A DNA stretch of 64,000 bases from Reyranella sp. (lineage in GTDB: Bacteria; Pseudomonadota; Alphaproteobacteria; Reyranellales; Reyranellaceae): contig NZ_SCUT01000059.1 of assembly GCF_004297265.1 (NCBI RefSeq), positions 62,001 to 126,000 on the forward strand. The letters run 5' to 3'. How positions within the stretch are numbered: the first letter of the stretch is position 1; every line of letters starts with the position of its first letter. This document shows positions 35,232-48,325 of the stretch, piece after piece. The notes under the pieces were generated by a model that had not been told where the DNA came from, ran no database searches, and saw only the letters and a list, made by a program, of their open reading frames with translations. Both the position numbers and the translations under genes were made by a program.

Positions 35232-36075
35232 GGTCGCCGCCATCGCCGCGACGGGGCCGCGCCGCCGCTGGCGCTGGGCGCTCGCCCTGCCGCTGGGCTG
35301 GCTGCTGCTCGTGGTCTTCCTGGCGATCACCGCCGACTGGATCGGGCTGCCCGATCCGTCGGCGCAGGAACTGATCCTGCGCCGCAAGCCGCCCTCGGCC
35401 GAGTTCCTGCTGGGCACCGACAATCTCGGCCGCGACATGCTCTCGCGCGTGATCTACGGCGCGCGCACCTCGCTGATCGTCGGCATCTGCGCACCGTTCC
35501 TCGGCTTTTTGGTGGGCGGCGCGATCGGCATGAGCGCCGGCTATTTCCGCGGCAAGGTCGACCTGCTGGCGGTCGGCTTCATCGACATCCTGCTCGCTTT
35601 CCCGTCGCTGGTGCTGGCGCTCACCTTCACCGCCTATCTCGGGCAGAGCCTGTTCAACGTCACCCTGGCGCTGGGCATCCTGTCGATACCCGCCGCAGCA
35701 CGGGTGTCGCGGGCGAATACCCTGGCCTGGGCCAATCGAGACTTCGTGCTGGCCGCCCGCACCGTCGGCGCCAGCGACTGGCGCATCCTGACGCGCGAGA
35801 TCCTGCCCAACCTCCTGCCGCCGATGTTCGCCTTCTGGCTGGTGGCGATCAGCGTGATCATCGTGGCGGAAGGCGCGCTGTCCTTCCTGGGGCTCGGCAT
35901 CCCGGCGCCGCAGCCGAGCTGGGGCGGCATGATCGCCGACGGGCGCGAGGCGCTCGACGTAGCGCCCCATACCGCGCTGATTCCGGCCGCGGTGATGTTC
36001 GCCACGGTCCTGTCGCTCAACTTCGTGGGCGACATGGTGCGCAACATGGTCGATCCGCGGAGGTCGGCGCTGTGA
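35212..36075 (+). CDS. Dipeptide-type ABC transporter permease (DppC-like)
   Basis: A 287-residue permease. 'PPSAEFLLGTDNLGRDMLSR' is the DppC/OppC hallmark and 'NRDFVLAARTVGASDWRIL' the EAA loop. The start overlaps the DppB-like gene by 20 bases, and its stop overlaps the GTG of the next ATPase gene. Confidence 0.93.
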   Translation: MSASAAKVAAIAATGPRRRWRWALALPLGWLLLVVFLAITADWIGLPDPSAQELILRRKPPSAEFLLGTDNLGRDMLSRVIYGARTSLIVGICAPFLGFLVGGAIGMSAGYFRGKVDLLAVGFIDILLAFPSLVLALTFTAYLGQSLFNVTLALGILSIPAAARVSRANTLAWANRDFVLAARTVGASDWRILTREILPNLLPPMFAFWLVAISVIIVAEGALSFLGLGIPAPQPSWGGMIADGREALDVAPHTALIPAAVMFATVLSLNFVGDMVRNMVDPRRSAL

Positions 36076-37082
36076 GCGGCCAGGCGAAGAGCCAGGCGCC
36101 GCTCCTGTCGGTGCGCAACGCCGAGGTGAGCTTCTCCACGGCGCGCGGGCCGTTGCGCGCCGTCGACGGCGTGTCGTTCGACCTGCACGAGGGGCGCACG
36201 CTCGGCATCGTGGGCGAGTCCGGATCGGGCAAGTCGGTGCTGGTGCGCTCGCTGATCGGCCTGGTCGGCGCAGGATCGGGCGCCGGCGTGGCGGGCCAGG
36301 TCCTCTTCGAGGGGCGTGATCTTCGCGGCCTCTCGCCGCGCGAGTTCCGCGGCGTCCTGGGTACCGAGATCGGTATCGTGTTCCAGGATCCGATGACCTC
36401 GCTCAATCCGGTGATGAAGATCGGCCGCCAGATCGGGGAAGGGCTGCGCCTTAACCGCGGGCTGGATTCGAAGGCCGCCGCGCGCCGCGCCGTCGAGCTG
36501 CTGAGCGAGGTCGGCATCCCCGAGCCGGAACGCCGCGCGCGGCAGTATCCGCACGAAATGTCGGGCGGTATGCGCCAGAGGGTGGCCATCGCCATCGCGA
36601 TCGCCTGCGCGCCCAAGCTCCTGATCGCCGACGAGCCGACCACGGCGCTCGACGTCACCGTGCAGCGCCAGATTCTCGACCTGCTGCAGCGCGAGCAGCG
36701 TCAGCGCGGCATGGCGATGATTCTGATCACCCACGATCTCGGCGTGGCCGCCGGCCGCGCCGACGACATCATGGTCATGTATGCCGGCCGCGCCGTGGAG
36801 GCGGCCGCGACGCGCGAGATCTTCCGCTCGCCGCGCATGCCCTACACCGAGGCGCTGCTGCGTTCGCTCCCGCGCCTCACCGATCCCACGCATTCGCGGC
36901 TCAGCGCCATTCCCGGCCGGCCGCCCGATCTCGCGCGTCGCAGCGGCGGCTGTTCCTTCGCGCCGCGCTGCAGCTACCGCACGACGCAGTGTGACGAGCA
37001 GCAGCCGGTACTGACGTGGGAAGCCTCGCGCGGCTATGCCTGCTTCCATCCCCGGGGTGTTGAAGGGGGCGTTGGCGCATGA
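36072..37082 (+). CDS. Dipeptide-type ABC transporter ATP-binding protein (DppD-like)
   Basis: A 336-residue ATPase. Walker A 'GESGSGKSV', 'FQDPMTSLNPVMKIG', signature 'MSGGMRQRVAIA', Walker B 'LLIADEPTTALD'. The C-terminal oligopeptide-transporter domain retains its Cys cluster ('CSFAPRCSYRTTQC' and a later Cys), which binds an Fe-S cluster in some homologues. The GTG start overlaps the DppC-like stop (GTGA), and its own stop overlaps the next ATG (ATGA). Confidence 0.93.
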   Translation: MSGQAKSQAPLLSVRNAEVSFSTARGPLRAVDGVSFDLHEGRTLGIVGESGSGKSVLVRSLIGLVGAGSGAGVAGQVLFEGRDLRGLSPREFRGVLGTEIGIVFQDPMTSLNPVMKIGRQIGEGLRLNRGLDSKAAARRAVELLSEVGIPEPERRARQYPHEMSGGMRQRVAIAIAIACAPKLLIADEPTTALDVTVQRQILDLLQREQRQRGMAMILITHDLGVAAGRADDIMVMYAGRAVEAAATREIFRSPRMPYTEALLRSLPRLTDPTHSRLSAIPGRPPDLARRSGGCSFAPRCSYRTTQCDEQQPVLTWEASRGYACFHPRGVEGGVGA

Positions 37083-38038
37083 GCGATCTCCTCGCCATCC
37101 AGAACCTCGTGGTCGAGTATCCGGTCGGCGGCGGCCGTCACGTCCATGCCGTCAGCGACGTCACCTTATCGGTGAAACAGGGTGAGACCCTGGGCCTCGT
37201 CGGCGAATCCGGCTCCGGAAAATCCTCGCTGGCGCGCGCGCTGCTGCAGTTGCCGCCGCCCAAGGCGGGCGCGGTGCTGTTCGACGGCCAGGACCTCACG
37301 AAGATGCGCGGCCAGGCGCTGCGCGCCGTGCGGCCGCGCCTGCAGATGATCTTCCAGGACCCGATCGCCTCGCTCAATCCGCGCCGCAAGGTCTCCGAGA
37401 TCATCGCCGAGCCGCTGATCGTGTCGGGCGTGTCCGATGCCGCCGAGCGCTCCCGCCGTGTGCGTGCCGTCATGGAGGCGGTCGGCCTCGATCCCGATCT
37501 CGTGTGGAACCGCAGGCCGCACGAATTCTCCGGCGGCCAGTGCCAGCGCATCGCCATCGCGCGTGCGCTGGTGCTCGAACCCAGCCTGATCGTGTGCGAC
37601 GAGCCGGTCTCGGCGCTCGATGTTTCGATCCGGGCGCAGATCGTCAACCTGCTGGAGGACATGAAGGCGCGCTTCGGCCTGACGCTCCTGTTCATCGCCC
37701 ACGATCTCGCGGTGGTGAAGTCGGTGTCGGACCGGGTCGCCGTCATGTATCTCGGCCGGCTCTGCGAGGTGGCCGATTCGGACTCGCTGTTCGCGACGCC
37801 GGCGCATCCCTATACAGCCGCACTCATGGCCGCGATTCCGGTGCCCGATCCGGACGTCCCGCTGGGAGATACGAAACTGAAGCCCGGCGACCCGCCGTCG
37901 CCGCTCGACCCGCCCTCCGGCTGCCGATTCCGCACGCGCTGCCCGCATGCCCAGCCGCGCTGCGCCTCCGACGTGCCGCCGCTGCGCGCGATCGCGCCCG
38001 GCCGCGAGGTTGCCTGCCACTTTCCGCTGGTGGCGTGA
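37079..38038 (+). CDS. Dipeptide-type ABC transporter ATP-binding protein (DppF-like)
   Basis: A 319-residue second ATPase. Walker A 'GESGSGKSS', 'MIFQDPIASLNPRRKV', signature 'FSGGQCQRIAIARAL', Walker B 'LIVCDEPVSALDVS'. The C-terminal Cys cluster 'CRFRTRCPHAQPRC' is present. It ends the importer operon; eight bases later comes a hairpin that serves the convergent tRNA gene and could stop this operon too. Confidence 0.93.
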   Translation: MSDLLAIQNLVVEYPVGGGRHVHAVSDVTLSVKQGETLGLVGESGSGKSSLARALLQLPPPKAGAVLFDGQDLTKMRGQALRAVRPRLQMIFQDPIASLNPRRKVSEIIAEPLIVSGVSDAAERSRRVRAVMEAVGLDPDLVWNRRPHEFSGGQCQRIAIARALVLEPSLIVCDEPVSALDVSIRAQIVNLLEDMKARFGLTLLFIAHDLAVVKSVSDRVAVMYLGRLCEVADSDSLFATPAHPYTAALMAAIPVPDPDVPLGDTKLKPGDPPSPLDPPSGCRFRTRCPHAQPRCASDVPPLRAIAPGREVACHFPLVA

Positions 38039-38045
38039 AAACGAA

Positions 38046-38071
38046 AACGGCGCGCATTGCTGCGCGCCGTT
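38046..38071 (-). terminator. Intrinsic terminator of the tRNA-Pro gene (possibly bidirectional)
   Basis: A perfect 11-bp stem (AACGGCGCGCA and complement, loop of four) is followed on the minus strand by TTCGTTTTC. It is 12 bases past the tRNA 3' end. On the plus strand it lies just after the importer operon and could act there as well. Confidence 0.8.
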
Positions 38072-38083
38072 CGTCTCGCCGAT

Positions 38084-38160
38084 TGGTCGGAGCGAGAGGA
38101 TTCGAACCTCCGGCCCCTAGCTCCCGAAGCTAGTGCTCTACCAGGCTGAGCTACGCTCCG
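38084..38160 (-). tRNA. tRNA-Pro (anticodon CGG)
   Basis: The minus strand folds into a full cloverleaf of 77 bases: acceptor CGGAGCG/CGCTCCG, D arm GCTC/GAGC, anticodon stem CTAGC/GCTAG with loop TTCGGGA (anticodon CGG, reading CCG), T arm GGAGG-TTCGAAT-CCTCT, discriminator A and an encoded CCA. The C at position 1 with G72 is expected of bacterial tRNA-Pro. It reads toward the importer operon and is divergent from the aspartate dehydrogenase gene. Confidence 0.97.
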
Positions 38161-38197
38161 TCAGGTTTTACGGACTCCGGCCCGCGGCGAGGCCGGG

Positions 38198-38226
38198 GTT
38201 ATAGCGGCCGCCCCGGTGGGTCGCAA
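38198..38226 (-). promoter_or_regulatory. Sigma-70-type promoter of the tRNA-Pro gene
   Basis: On the minus strand TTGCGA (38226-38221) and TATAAC (38203-38198) are separated by 17 bases. Transcription would begin about 30 bases before the mature 5' end. The GC-rich discriminator after the -10 box fits a stable-RNA promoter. Confidence 0.75.
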
Positions 38227-38278
38227 GGGCCGAGCCTGCCCGTTATAGTCGGCGGCAAATCCAGCCAGCGGGGGACAA

Positions 38279-39103
38279 ATGGCTAAGCAAAAGCGGCTGA
38301 AAATCGCACTGATCGGCTATGGCGCCATCAGCCAGATGCTGTTCGACGTGTTTCGCGAGAAAAAGCCGCCGATCGACATCGTGGGTGTCCTAGTGCGCAA
38401 GGGCAGGGTCGCGGCCACCCAGAAGAAGCTCGGCAAGAAGGTCGCCGTCGTCGATGACCTGAAAGCGCTGCTGAAACTCAAGCCCGACGTCGTGGTCGAG
38501 GCGGCGAGCCAGCAGGCGGTGCGCGACTGGGGCGAGACCGTTCTGAAGAAGGGCATCGACTTCATGGTGATCGCCACCGGCGCCTACGGCGACCCGGTGC
38601 TGTGGAAGAAGCATCTGAAGGCGGCGGAAAAGGCCGGCGCGCGTCTGCGGCTGCCGTCCGGCGCCATCGCCGGCCTGGACGGGTTGCTCGCCATGCGGCT
38701 GGGGACGCTGGAGCGGGTGAAATACATCTCGATCAAGCCGCCGCATGCCTGGACCGGCACGCCGGCCGAGACCGAGTTCGACCTGCCATCGATCAAGGAA
38801 CCGACCGTGATCTTCCGCGGCTCGCCCGCGGATGCGGGCCGACTCTATCCGAAGAATGCCAATCTGGCGGTCACGGTGGCGCTCTGTGGCGCGGGTCTCG
38901 ACAAGACGGAGATCGAGCTGGTAGCCGATCCGACCCTGCCGCCCGGCACCAATGCCAGCAAGCTGGAGGTCGTCTCCGATTCAGGCGAGCTGAAGCTCGA
39001 GCGGCTGGGGCGGGCCATGCCGGACAATCCCAAGACCGGCGTCCTCACCGCCCTCACCATGGCGGACGACCTGATGAAGATCGTCCGCCACAGCGACTGG
39101 TAG
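38279..39103 (+). CDS. L-aspartate dehydrogenase (NadX-like)
   Basis: A 274-residue NAD(P)-dependent oxidoreductase of the aspartate dehydrogenase family, converting L-aspartate to iminoaspartate/oxaloacetate. The Rossmann motif is 'ALIGYGAISQML' (residues 10-21). 'LPSGAIAGLDGL' and 'YPKNANLAVTVALCGAGLDK' are the characteristic catalytic-domain segments. In some bacteria it replaces NadB in NAD synthesis; no nadA/nadC is nearby, so it may be catabolic here. GCGGGGGAC precedes the ATG, and TATAGT at 38244-38249 may be its -10 box. Confidence 0.88.
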   Translation: MAKQKRLKIALIGYGAISQMLFDVFREKKPPIDIVGVLVRKGRVAATQKKLGKKVAVVDDLKALLKLKPDVVVEAASQQAVRDWGETVLKKGIDFMVIATGAYGDPVLWKKHLKAAEKAGARLRLPSGAIAGLDGLLAMRLGTLERVKYISIKPPHAWTGTPAETEFDLPSIKEPTVIFRGSPADAGRLYPKNANLAVTVALCGAGLDKTEIELVADPTLPPGTNASKLEVVSDSGELKLERLGRAMPDNPKTGVLTALTMADDLMKIVRHSDW

Positions 39104-39106
39104 AGG

Positions 39107-39697
39107 TCAGCGCGGGCCGGGGCGGCCCATCGCAGGACCGCCATGATGGCCCAAGCCGCCACGCGGACGGTCGAGGATCGCCTTCTGCTCCGGCGTCAGG
39201 ACGGCGACCAGCGCCGTCAGCGACGGCTTGACCGCCTCGATCGTGGCGATGCGGGCCTTCATGACGTCCTCTTCCATCGTCAGGCGCTCGAGATAAGTCG
39301 GGCGCTCCTTCATCTCGGCCGGCAGGGTCTGGCAACGCGCCATCGACTTGGCGCTGGCCTCGTCGGCCACCTTCTCGAAGGCATTCCAGGCCGTCATCTG
39401 CTCGGGCTTCAGCTCCAGCCGGGCCTTGAGGTAGGCGCGATCGCCGATGCGGCGGGCGGCCATGTCGAGGCACATCGACCTGGGCGAGAAGCTGCGCTCG
39501 ACGCGAGCGGCGCCTCGCTCACCGGGGGCCCGCTCGCCCCGCGGACCTGGAGGGGGCGGCGGGGCCGGCGGAGTGGCCTGCGCGAGCTCGATCATGTCGT
39601 CTTCATCGAAGAGATCGAAGGCCGAGGCAGGGGTGGTGAAGGCAAAGCCCGCCGCCAGCACGAGGGCGGAAGGCAGGAGCAGGGAGCGAATGGACAT
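39107..39697 (-). CDS. LTXXQ-motif (Spy/CpxP-like) periplasmic protein
   Basis: A 196-residue exported helical protein. Signal peptide residues 1-26 (TTPASA), a proline-rich linker (about 41-52), then a helical core with two LTXXQ-type motifs, 'LKPEQ' (96-100) and 'LTPEQ' (167-171), and a Gly/Pro/His-rich tail. Spy and CpxP proteins are periplasmic chaperones or stress sensors. Two cysteines (76 and 122) may pair. Its end is three bases from the convergent aspartate dehydrogenase stop. A GAGG site precedes ATG 39697. Confidence 0.85.
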   Translation of the reverse strand: MSIRSLLLPSALVLAAGFAFTTPASAFDLFDEDDMIELAQATPPAPPPPPGPRGERAPGERGAARVERSFSPRSMCLDMAARRIGDRAYLKARLELKPEQMTAWNAFEKVADEASAKSMARCQTLPAEMKERPTYLERLTMEEDVMKARIATIEAVKPSLTALVAVLTPEQKAILDRPRGGLGHHGGPAMGRPGPR

Positions 39698-39774
39698 CGG
39701 GAACCTCACCGAACAAGGGGTGGTTCCTGACGTACGGACCGAGGGCGCCGAGCGTGCCCGGACTGGAGGTAAAG

Positions 39775-41313
39775 TTATGTGAAGTTGGGCCTCTGCTCTT
39801 CCATCCAGACGGCGAATGCTTCGCGTTCGCCGGCCGTCATGTGCAGGCCTTCCTTGGTGCGCCGCCACAGCATGTCCTCGGCCTCGACCGCCCATTCGTC
39901 GCGCACGAGATGGCGGACCTCGACCTCATAGAGGGAGCCGCCGAAGTGCCGGCCGAGATCGGCCACGGTCTTCACATGCTCCAGCAGATCCTCGATGCCC
40001 GAGCCGTGGCGGCGGGCCAGGATGCGCACGAGTTCCTTGGGCAGGCCCGGCTTGCTGGCGGCGGCGCCGTCCACGAACCTGTCGAAGGCCTGCTCGAAGG
40101 TCGGCGCGTCCGCCATCTCGCCGTCGTAGAGCGCGCGGCTATCGGTCCAGGGGCCGCCCATGCGCGGGAAAAAGGGCTGCAGGTCCCGCAGCGCATGCTC
40201 CGCCAGCCGGCGGTAGGTCGTGATCTTGCCTCCGAACACGGAGAGGATGGGAGCCTTGTCCTGCGGCGAGCCATCGACTTCGAGATGATAGTCGCGCGTC
40301 ACCTTCGAGGGGTTGTCGTCGCCGTCGTCGAACAGCGGGCGGACGCCGGAATAGGTCCAGACCACGTCTTCCGGACGCACGGGCCTGGCCATGTAGCGGC
40401 TGGCGACGTCGCACAGATAGGTGATCTCCTCGGGCGAGCAGACCGGATGCTCGCCGTCCTCGACCGCGATGTCGGTGGTGCCGATCAGTGAGAAGTCGCG
40501 TTCGTAGGGAATGACGAACACGATGCGGTTGTCGCTGTTCTGCAGGATGAAGGCGTGATCGCCCTCGTAGAGACGCGGCACGATGATATGGCTGCCCTTC
40601 ACCAGGCGCACGCGCTTGGGCGTCCGGATCTCGGTCTGCTCATCGAGGAAATGCTTCACCCAGGGGCCGGCGGCGTTCACCAGCCCGCGCGCCCTGAGAT
40701 GTACCGGAGCACCACCGGCACCTTCGAGTTCGATGTTCCACAGTTTGCCGTCGCTGCTGCGGCGGGCCGAGACGCAGCGGTGGCGGGCGTAGATCTTCGC
40801 ACCCATCTCGCGCGCCGACTTCAGGTTGGAGATCACGAGCCGCGCATCGTCCACCCAGGCGTCCGAATAGACGAAGCCCTTCCGGAAGCTGGGCTTGAGA
40901 CCGGCGCCGAATTTCGATCCCGGCAGGTCGACTGCGATCGACTTGGGCAGGGTCATGTGCCAGTCGAGATGGTCGTAGAGCCAGAGGCCGAGCCGCAGCA
41001 TCCAGCGCGGCCGCAGGTGCGGTTCGTGCGGCAGCACGAAGCGTAGCGGCCACGACAGATGCGGCGCCTTGGCCAGCAGCACCTCGCGCTCCTGCAGCGC
41101 CTCGCGGACCAGGCGGAATTCGTAGGTTTCCAGGTAGCGCAGGCCGCCATGGATGAGTTTGGTCGCCTTCGATGAGGTCGCGCTGGCGAAATCATTCATC
41201 TCGCAGAGGCCGACCTTGAGCGCCCGCCCCGCCGCGTCGCAGGCGATGCCCGCGCCATTGATGCCGCCCCCGACCACGAAAAGGTCGAGCGGCCGATCCT
41301 CCGTTCCACTCAT
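39775..41313 (-). CDS. glpD: Aerobic glycerol-3-phosphate dehydrogenase
   Basis: A 512-residue FAD enzyme at the inner membrane face that oxidises glycerol-3-phosphate to dihydroxyacetone phosphate and passes electrons to quinone. N-terminal FAD motif 'LFVVGGGINGAGIACDAAGR', then 'SSKATKLIHGGLRYLE', the GlpD signature, then 'WTYSGVRPLFDD' and 'GGKITTYRRLAEHAL'. No glpK, glpF or glpR is adjacent, so the glycerol genes are dispersed. Next on the same strand, 77 bases on, is the LTXXQ gene. Confidence 0.95.
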   Translation of the reverse strand: MSGTEDRPLDLFVVGGGINGAGIACDAAGRALKVGLCEMNDFASATSSKATKLIHGGLRYLETYEFRLVREALQEREVLLAKAPHLSWPLRFVLPHEPHLRPRWMLRLGLWLYDHLDWHMTLPKSIAVDLPGSKFGAGLKPSFRKGFVYSDAWVDDARLVISNLKSAREMGAKIYARHRCVSARRSSDGKLWNIELEGAGGAPVHLRARGLVNAAGPWVKHFLDEQTEIRTPKRVRLVKGSHIIVPRLYEGDHAFILQNSDNRIVFVIPYERDFSLIGTTDIAVEDGEHPVCSPEEITYLCDVASRYMARPVRPEDVVWTYSGVRPLFDDGDDNPSKVTRDYHLEVDGSPQDKAPILSVFGGKITTYRRLAEHALRDLQPFFPRMGGPWTDSRALYDGEMADAPTFEQAFDRFVDGAAASKPGLPKELVRILARRHGSGIEDLLEHVKTVADLGRHFGGSLYEVEVRHLVRDEWAVEAEDMLWRRTKEGLHMTAGEREAFAVWMEEQRPNFT

Positions 41314-41365
41314 CGCCTACCTATAGCCCGCTTGACCGTGTTGTGCAGGAACCGCAAAAGGCCGC

Positions 41366-41647
41366 ATGGGTTTCCTGCTCAAGATCCTGCTGTTCGGCGT
41401 CGCTATTTATGGTGCGTACAGGACTTTCCGGCACTGGAAGGGCCTTTTCGACCGTTTCACGGGCAATGCGGTCCCGCCCCAGCACCCGCCGACGCCTGCG
41501 CCGCCGCCCGCTCGGCCCGAGCCGCCGCCCGCAGCACCGGTGCGCAAGCCTGTGGTGATCGAGGATACCGTCCAATGTGCCGCCTGCGGTGCCTATATTC
41601 CGACCACTGCCGAAAAGTGCGGCCAATGCGGGCATGCACGGGTGTGA
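41366..41647 (+). CDS. Membrane-anchored zinc-ribbon protein
   Basis: A 93-residue protein: one N-terminal transmembrane helix (about 3-19), a basic segment, a Pro/Ala-rich linker (about 37-60) and a C-terminal four-Cys ribbon 'CAACGAYIPTTAEKCGQCG'. The design recalls the short PP0621-like family. Function is unknown. It is divergent from glpD and lies 114 bases before glyQ. Confidence 0.83.
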   Translation: MGFLLKILLFGVAIYGAYRTFRHWKGLFDRFTGNAVPPQHPPTPAPPPARPEPPPAAPVRKPVVIEDTVQCAACGAYIPTTAEKCGQCGHARV

Positions 41648-41761
41648 GGCGATGGCGCACCGCCAGCCTTGACCGGGTAGGGGGTGGAACCTATTTTGCC
41701 GCACCGCAACAACAGCCTAAGTCGCGGAAATCAAAGGCCTTCTGAGCTTCGGGGAATAACG

Positions 41762-42661
<900 letters not shown>

Positions 42662-42663
42662 AG

Positions 42664-44715
42664 ATGGCCGAGCTTCTTCTCGAACTCCTGTCGGAAGAGA
42701 TTCCCGCGCGCATGCAGACGCGTGCGGCTGAAGACTTGAAGCGATTGATCTGTGACGGGCTGAAGGGCGCGGGCATCGGCTTCGAGAAGGCCCAGGCCTT
42801 CGCGACGCCGCGGCGTCTCGCGCTGGTGGTCGAGGGCATCCCGGCCATCCAGGATGATGTCAGCGAGGAAAGACGCGGGCCGCGCGTTGGCGCGCCCGAC
42901 CAGGCCGTGCAGGGCTTCCTGAAAGGCGCCGGCCTCGCTTCGCTCGACCAGGCAGAGAAGCGCGACACCGGCAAGGGTGAGTTCTGGTTCGCCGTGATCA
43001 CCAAGAAGGGTGGGCCGACGGCCGACGCGCTCGGGGCGGTGATCGATGCCGCGCTGAAGGCGTTGCCCTGGCCCAAGTCGATGAAGTGGGGCAGCAGCAC
43101 AATGCACTGGGTGCGCCCGCTTCAATCCATCGTCGCGCTGTTCGACGGCAAGGTGCTGAAAGGCGAGGTTTCACCGGGCGGCCGGATGGCGCCGATCCCG
43201 TTTGGTGCCACGACTCGCGGCCATCGCTTCTTGTCCAAGGGCATGTTCGAGGTTGCGAGCTTCTCCGACTACGCGGCCAGGCTGCGTGAGGCGCATGTCA
43301 TCCTGGACGCCGCCGAACGCAAGGCGATCATCCTCGAGGGGGCGGGCAAGCTCTGCACCGGGGCACAGGTCAAGCTGAACGAGGATGAAGGCCTGCTCGA
43401 AGAAGTGGCCGGCCTGACGGAATGGCCGGTGCCGATGCTGGGCGCCATCGACGCCCAGTTCATGGACGTCCCGCCGGAAGTGCTGATCGTCTCGATGAAG
43501 GTGCATCTGCGCTTCTTCACGACGTCCAAGGCCGACGGCACCCTGGCCAACCGCTTCGTCGTGGTGGCGAACAACGTCGCGCGTGACGGCGGCAAGACGA
43601 TCGTCGCCGGCAACGAACGCGTGCTGCGCGGCCGTCTCGCCGACGCGAAGTTCTTCTGGGAACAGGACCGCAAGGCGACTTTGGAAAGCCGCCTGCCGCG
43701 GCTGAACCAGGTCGTGTTCCACGCCAGGCTCGGCACCCAGGCCGAGCGGGTCGCGCGCATCGTGGCGCTGGCCGGCGAGATCGCGAAATCCGTTCCCGGC
43801 GCCGATGCGGCCGCGGTCGAGCAGGCGGCGCGGCTCTGCAAGGCCGATCTCGTGACCGGCATGGTGGGTGAATTTCCCGAGCTGCAGGGCGTCATGGGCC
43901 GTTACTACGCACTGGGCGAGAAACTGCCGGTGGCCGTTGCCGACGCGATAGGCGATCACTACACGCCGGCCGGTCCCAACGACCGTTGCCCGACGGCGCC
44001 GGTGTCGATCGCCGTTGCGCTGGCCGACAAGCTCGACGCGCTGATGTCGTTCTGGTCGATCGGTGAGAAGCCCACGGGGTCGCGCGATCCCTTCGCGCTG
44101 CGCCGCGCGGCGCTCGGCGTGATCCGCATCGTGATCGAGAACAAGCTGCGCCTGCCGCTCAAGCCGTTCCTCAAGGCCGACGACCTGCTCGCCTTCTTCG
44201 CCGAGCGCCTCAAGGTGCAGATGCGCGAGAAGGGCGTGCGCCACGACGTGGTCGACTCCGTCGTCTCGCTGGGTGGCGAGGACGATCTCGTGCGCCTCCT
44301 GGCGCGGGTCGAGGCACTGCAGACCTTCCTCGGCACCGAGGCTGGCAGGAACCTGCTGACGGCCTACGGTCGCGCCGCCAATATCGTTCGCGCCGAGGAA
44401 AAGAAGGACAAGGCGCTCGCCGCCAGGATCGCGGGGGCACCCGAGGCCGCACTCCTGGAACAAGCTGAGGAGAAAGCCGTTGCTTCCGCCTTGGAAGAAG
44501 TGGCGCGCACGGTGAAGCCGGCACTCGCCGCCGAGGATTTCGCGGGGGCAATGGCTGCGTTCGCGGGGCTGCGCGGGCCGATCGACGCCCTGTTCGACAA
44601 GGTCACGGTCAACGTGACGGACAGGCCGGAGGTTCGCCTGAACAGGCTGAAGCTGCTCAACCAGATTCGTGCCACCATGGATACCGTGGCCGATTTCTCA
44701 AAGATCGAGGGCTAA
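42664..44715 (+). CDS. glyS: Glycyl-tRNA synthetase beta subunit
   Basis: A 683-residue subunit, the usual length. It starts 'MAELLLELLSEEIPARMQ', a GlyS hallmark, and contains 'GELPELQGVMGRYYA'-type motif as 'GEFPELQGVMGRYYALGE', and 'DPFALRRAALGVIRI' of the HD-like domain. The C-terminal domain ('VNRLKLLNQIR'-type, here 'LNRLKLLNQIR') resembles an anticodon-binding domain. ATG 42664 is two bases after the glyQ stop. ppdK follows after two bases. Confidence 0.97.
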   Translation: MAELLLELLSEEIPARMQTRAAEDLKRLICDGLKGAGIGFEKAQAFATPRRLALVVEGIPAIQDDVSEERRGPRVGAPDQAVQGFLKGAGLASLDQAEKRDTGKGEFWFAVITKKGGPTADALGAVIDAALKALPWPKSMKWGSSTMHWVRPLQSIVALFDGKVLKGEVSPGGRMAPIPFGATTRGHRFLSKGMFEVASFSDYAARLREAHVILDAAERKAIILEGAGKLCTGAQVKLNEDEGLLEEVAGLTEWPVPMLGAIDAQFMDVPPEVLIVSMKVHLRFFTTSKADGTLANRFVVVANNVARDGGKTIVAGNERVLRGRLADAKFFWEQDRKATLESRLPRLNQVVFHARLGTQAERVARIVALAGEIAKSVPGADAAAVEQAARLCKADLVTGMVGEFPELQGVMGRYYALGEKLPVAVADAIGDHYTPAGPNDRCPTAPVSIAVALADKLDALMSFWSIGEKPTGSRDPFALRRAALGVIRIVIENKLRLPLKPFLKADDLLAFFAERLKVQMREKGVRHDVVDSVVSLGGEDDLVRLLARVEALQTFLGTEAGRNLLTAYGRAANIVRAEEKKDKALAARIAGAPEAALLEQAEEKAVASALEEVARTVKPALAAEDFAGAMAAFAGLRGPIDALFDKVTVNVTDRPEVRLNRLKLLNQIRATMDTVADFSKIEG

Positions 44716-44717
44716 GA

Positions 44718-47389
<2,672 letters not shown>

Positions 47390-47393
<4 letters not shown>

Positions 47394-48325
47394 CGCTGGC
47401 GGCGCTCCGCACGGACGGCAAGCGAGCCCTGGCCACCGCCCTCGCCGGCCTGGAGCGCGATCCCGACGGCGAAGCCTCGCAGGCGCTGCTCGATGCGGCA
47501 TGGCGCGAGCCGCGGGCGCATGTCGTGGGCGTCACCGGTCCGCCAGGTGTCGGCAAGTCCTCCCTCTGCGCCGCTCTGGTCGCGGCGTGGCGACGCTCCG
47601 GCAAGACAGTTGGCGTGATCGCCGTCGATCCCTCGTCGCGGACCAGCGGCGGCGCACTGCTCGGCGACCGGGTGCGCATCGTTCATGATGGGGCGGACGA
47701 GGGCAGCTTCGTCCGCTCCATGGCCGCCCGCGATCGCCTGGGCGGCCTGGCCGACCAGACGGTGGCCGCCATGGTCGTCATGCGCGCCCTGTTCGACCGC
47801 GTGCTGATCGAGACGGTGGGCGTTGGCCAGTCCGAGACGGACGTGGCGGGCGTCGCCGACACGGTCGTTTTCTGCGTCCAGCCGGGCTCGGGCGACTCGC
47901 TGCAGTTCATGAAGGCGGGCATCGTCGAGATCCCGCATCTGGTCGTCGTCACCAAGGCGGATGTCGGCGCACCGGCCGAACGGGCGCGCGCCGACGTGGC
48001 GGGTGCATTGTCACTCGCCACCGCCGGCGAGGCCGGGGACTGGCCAGTGAGGACCCTGGCCGTTTCCTCGCGCAACGGCGCCGGAATCGACGGGCTGGTC
48101 GCGGCACTCGAGGCACATCGGGAGCACCTGGCTGCGGATGCCAGACTGGCTGTGGCGCGCCATCGCCAGAGCGAGGGCTGGGTCGTCCAATCGCTGCGCG
48201 ACCGGTTCGGCCGCGACGGCATTGCCAGACTGGGGCGACTGGGCTTGGATCCGGCCCTTACGCCCGGCACGCAGCCCTTTCAGAGGCTGCGCGAACTCAG
48301 CCTCGCCCTGGAGAGACCGCTATGA
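47390..48325 (+). CDS. meaB: MeaB/ArgK-type G3E-like GTPase (methylmalonyl-CoA mutase chaperone family)
   Basis: A 311-residue P-loop GTPase. Walker A 'GVTGPPGVGKSSL' (residues 47-59), 'GVIAVDPSSRTSGGALLGDR' and 'ETVGVGQSETDVA' are the MeaB signatures. MeaB loads and protects the B12 cofactor of methylmalonyl-CoA mutase. No mutase gene is in the window, so the partner is elsewhere or is another acyl-CoA mutase. The protein lacks the long C-terminal dimerisation extension only in part; length is near normal. ATG overlaps the ppdK stop and its own stop overlaps the HIT-gene ATG. Confidence 0.9.
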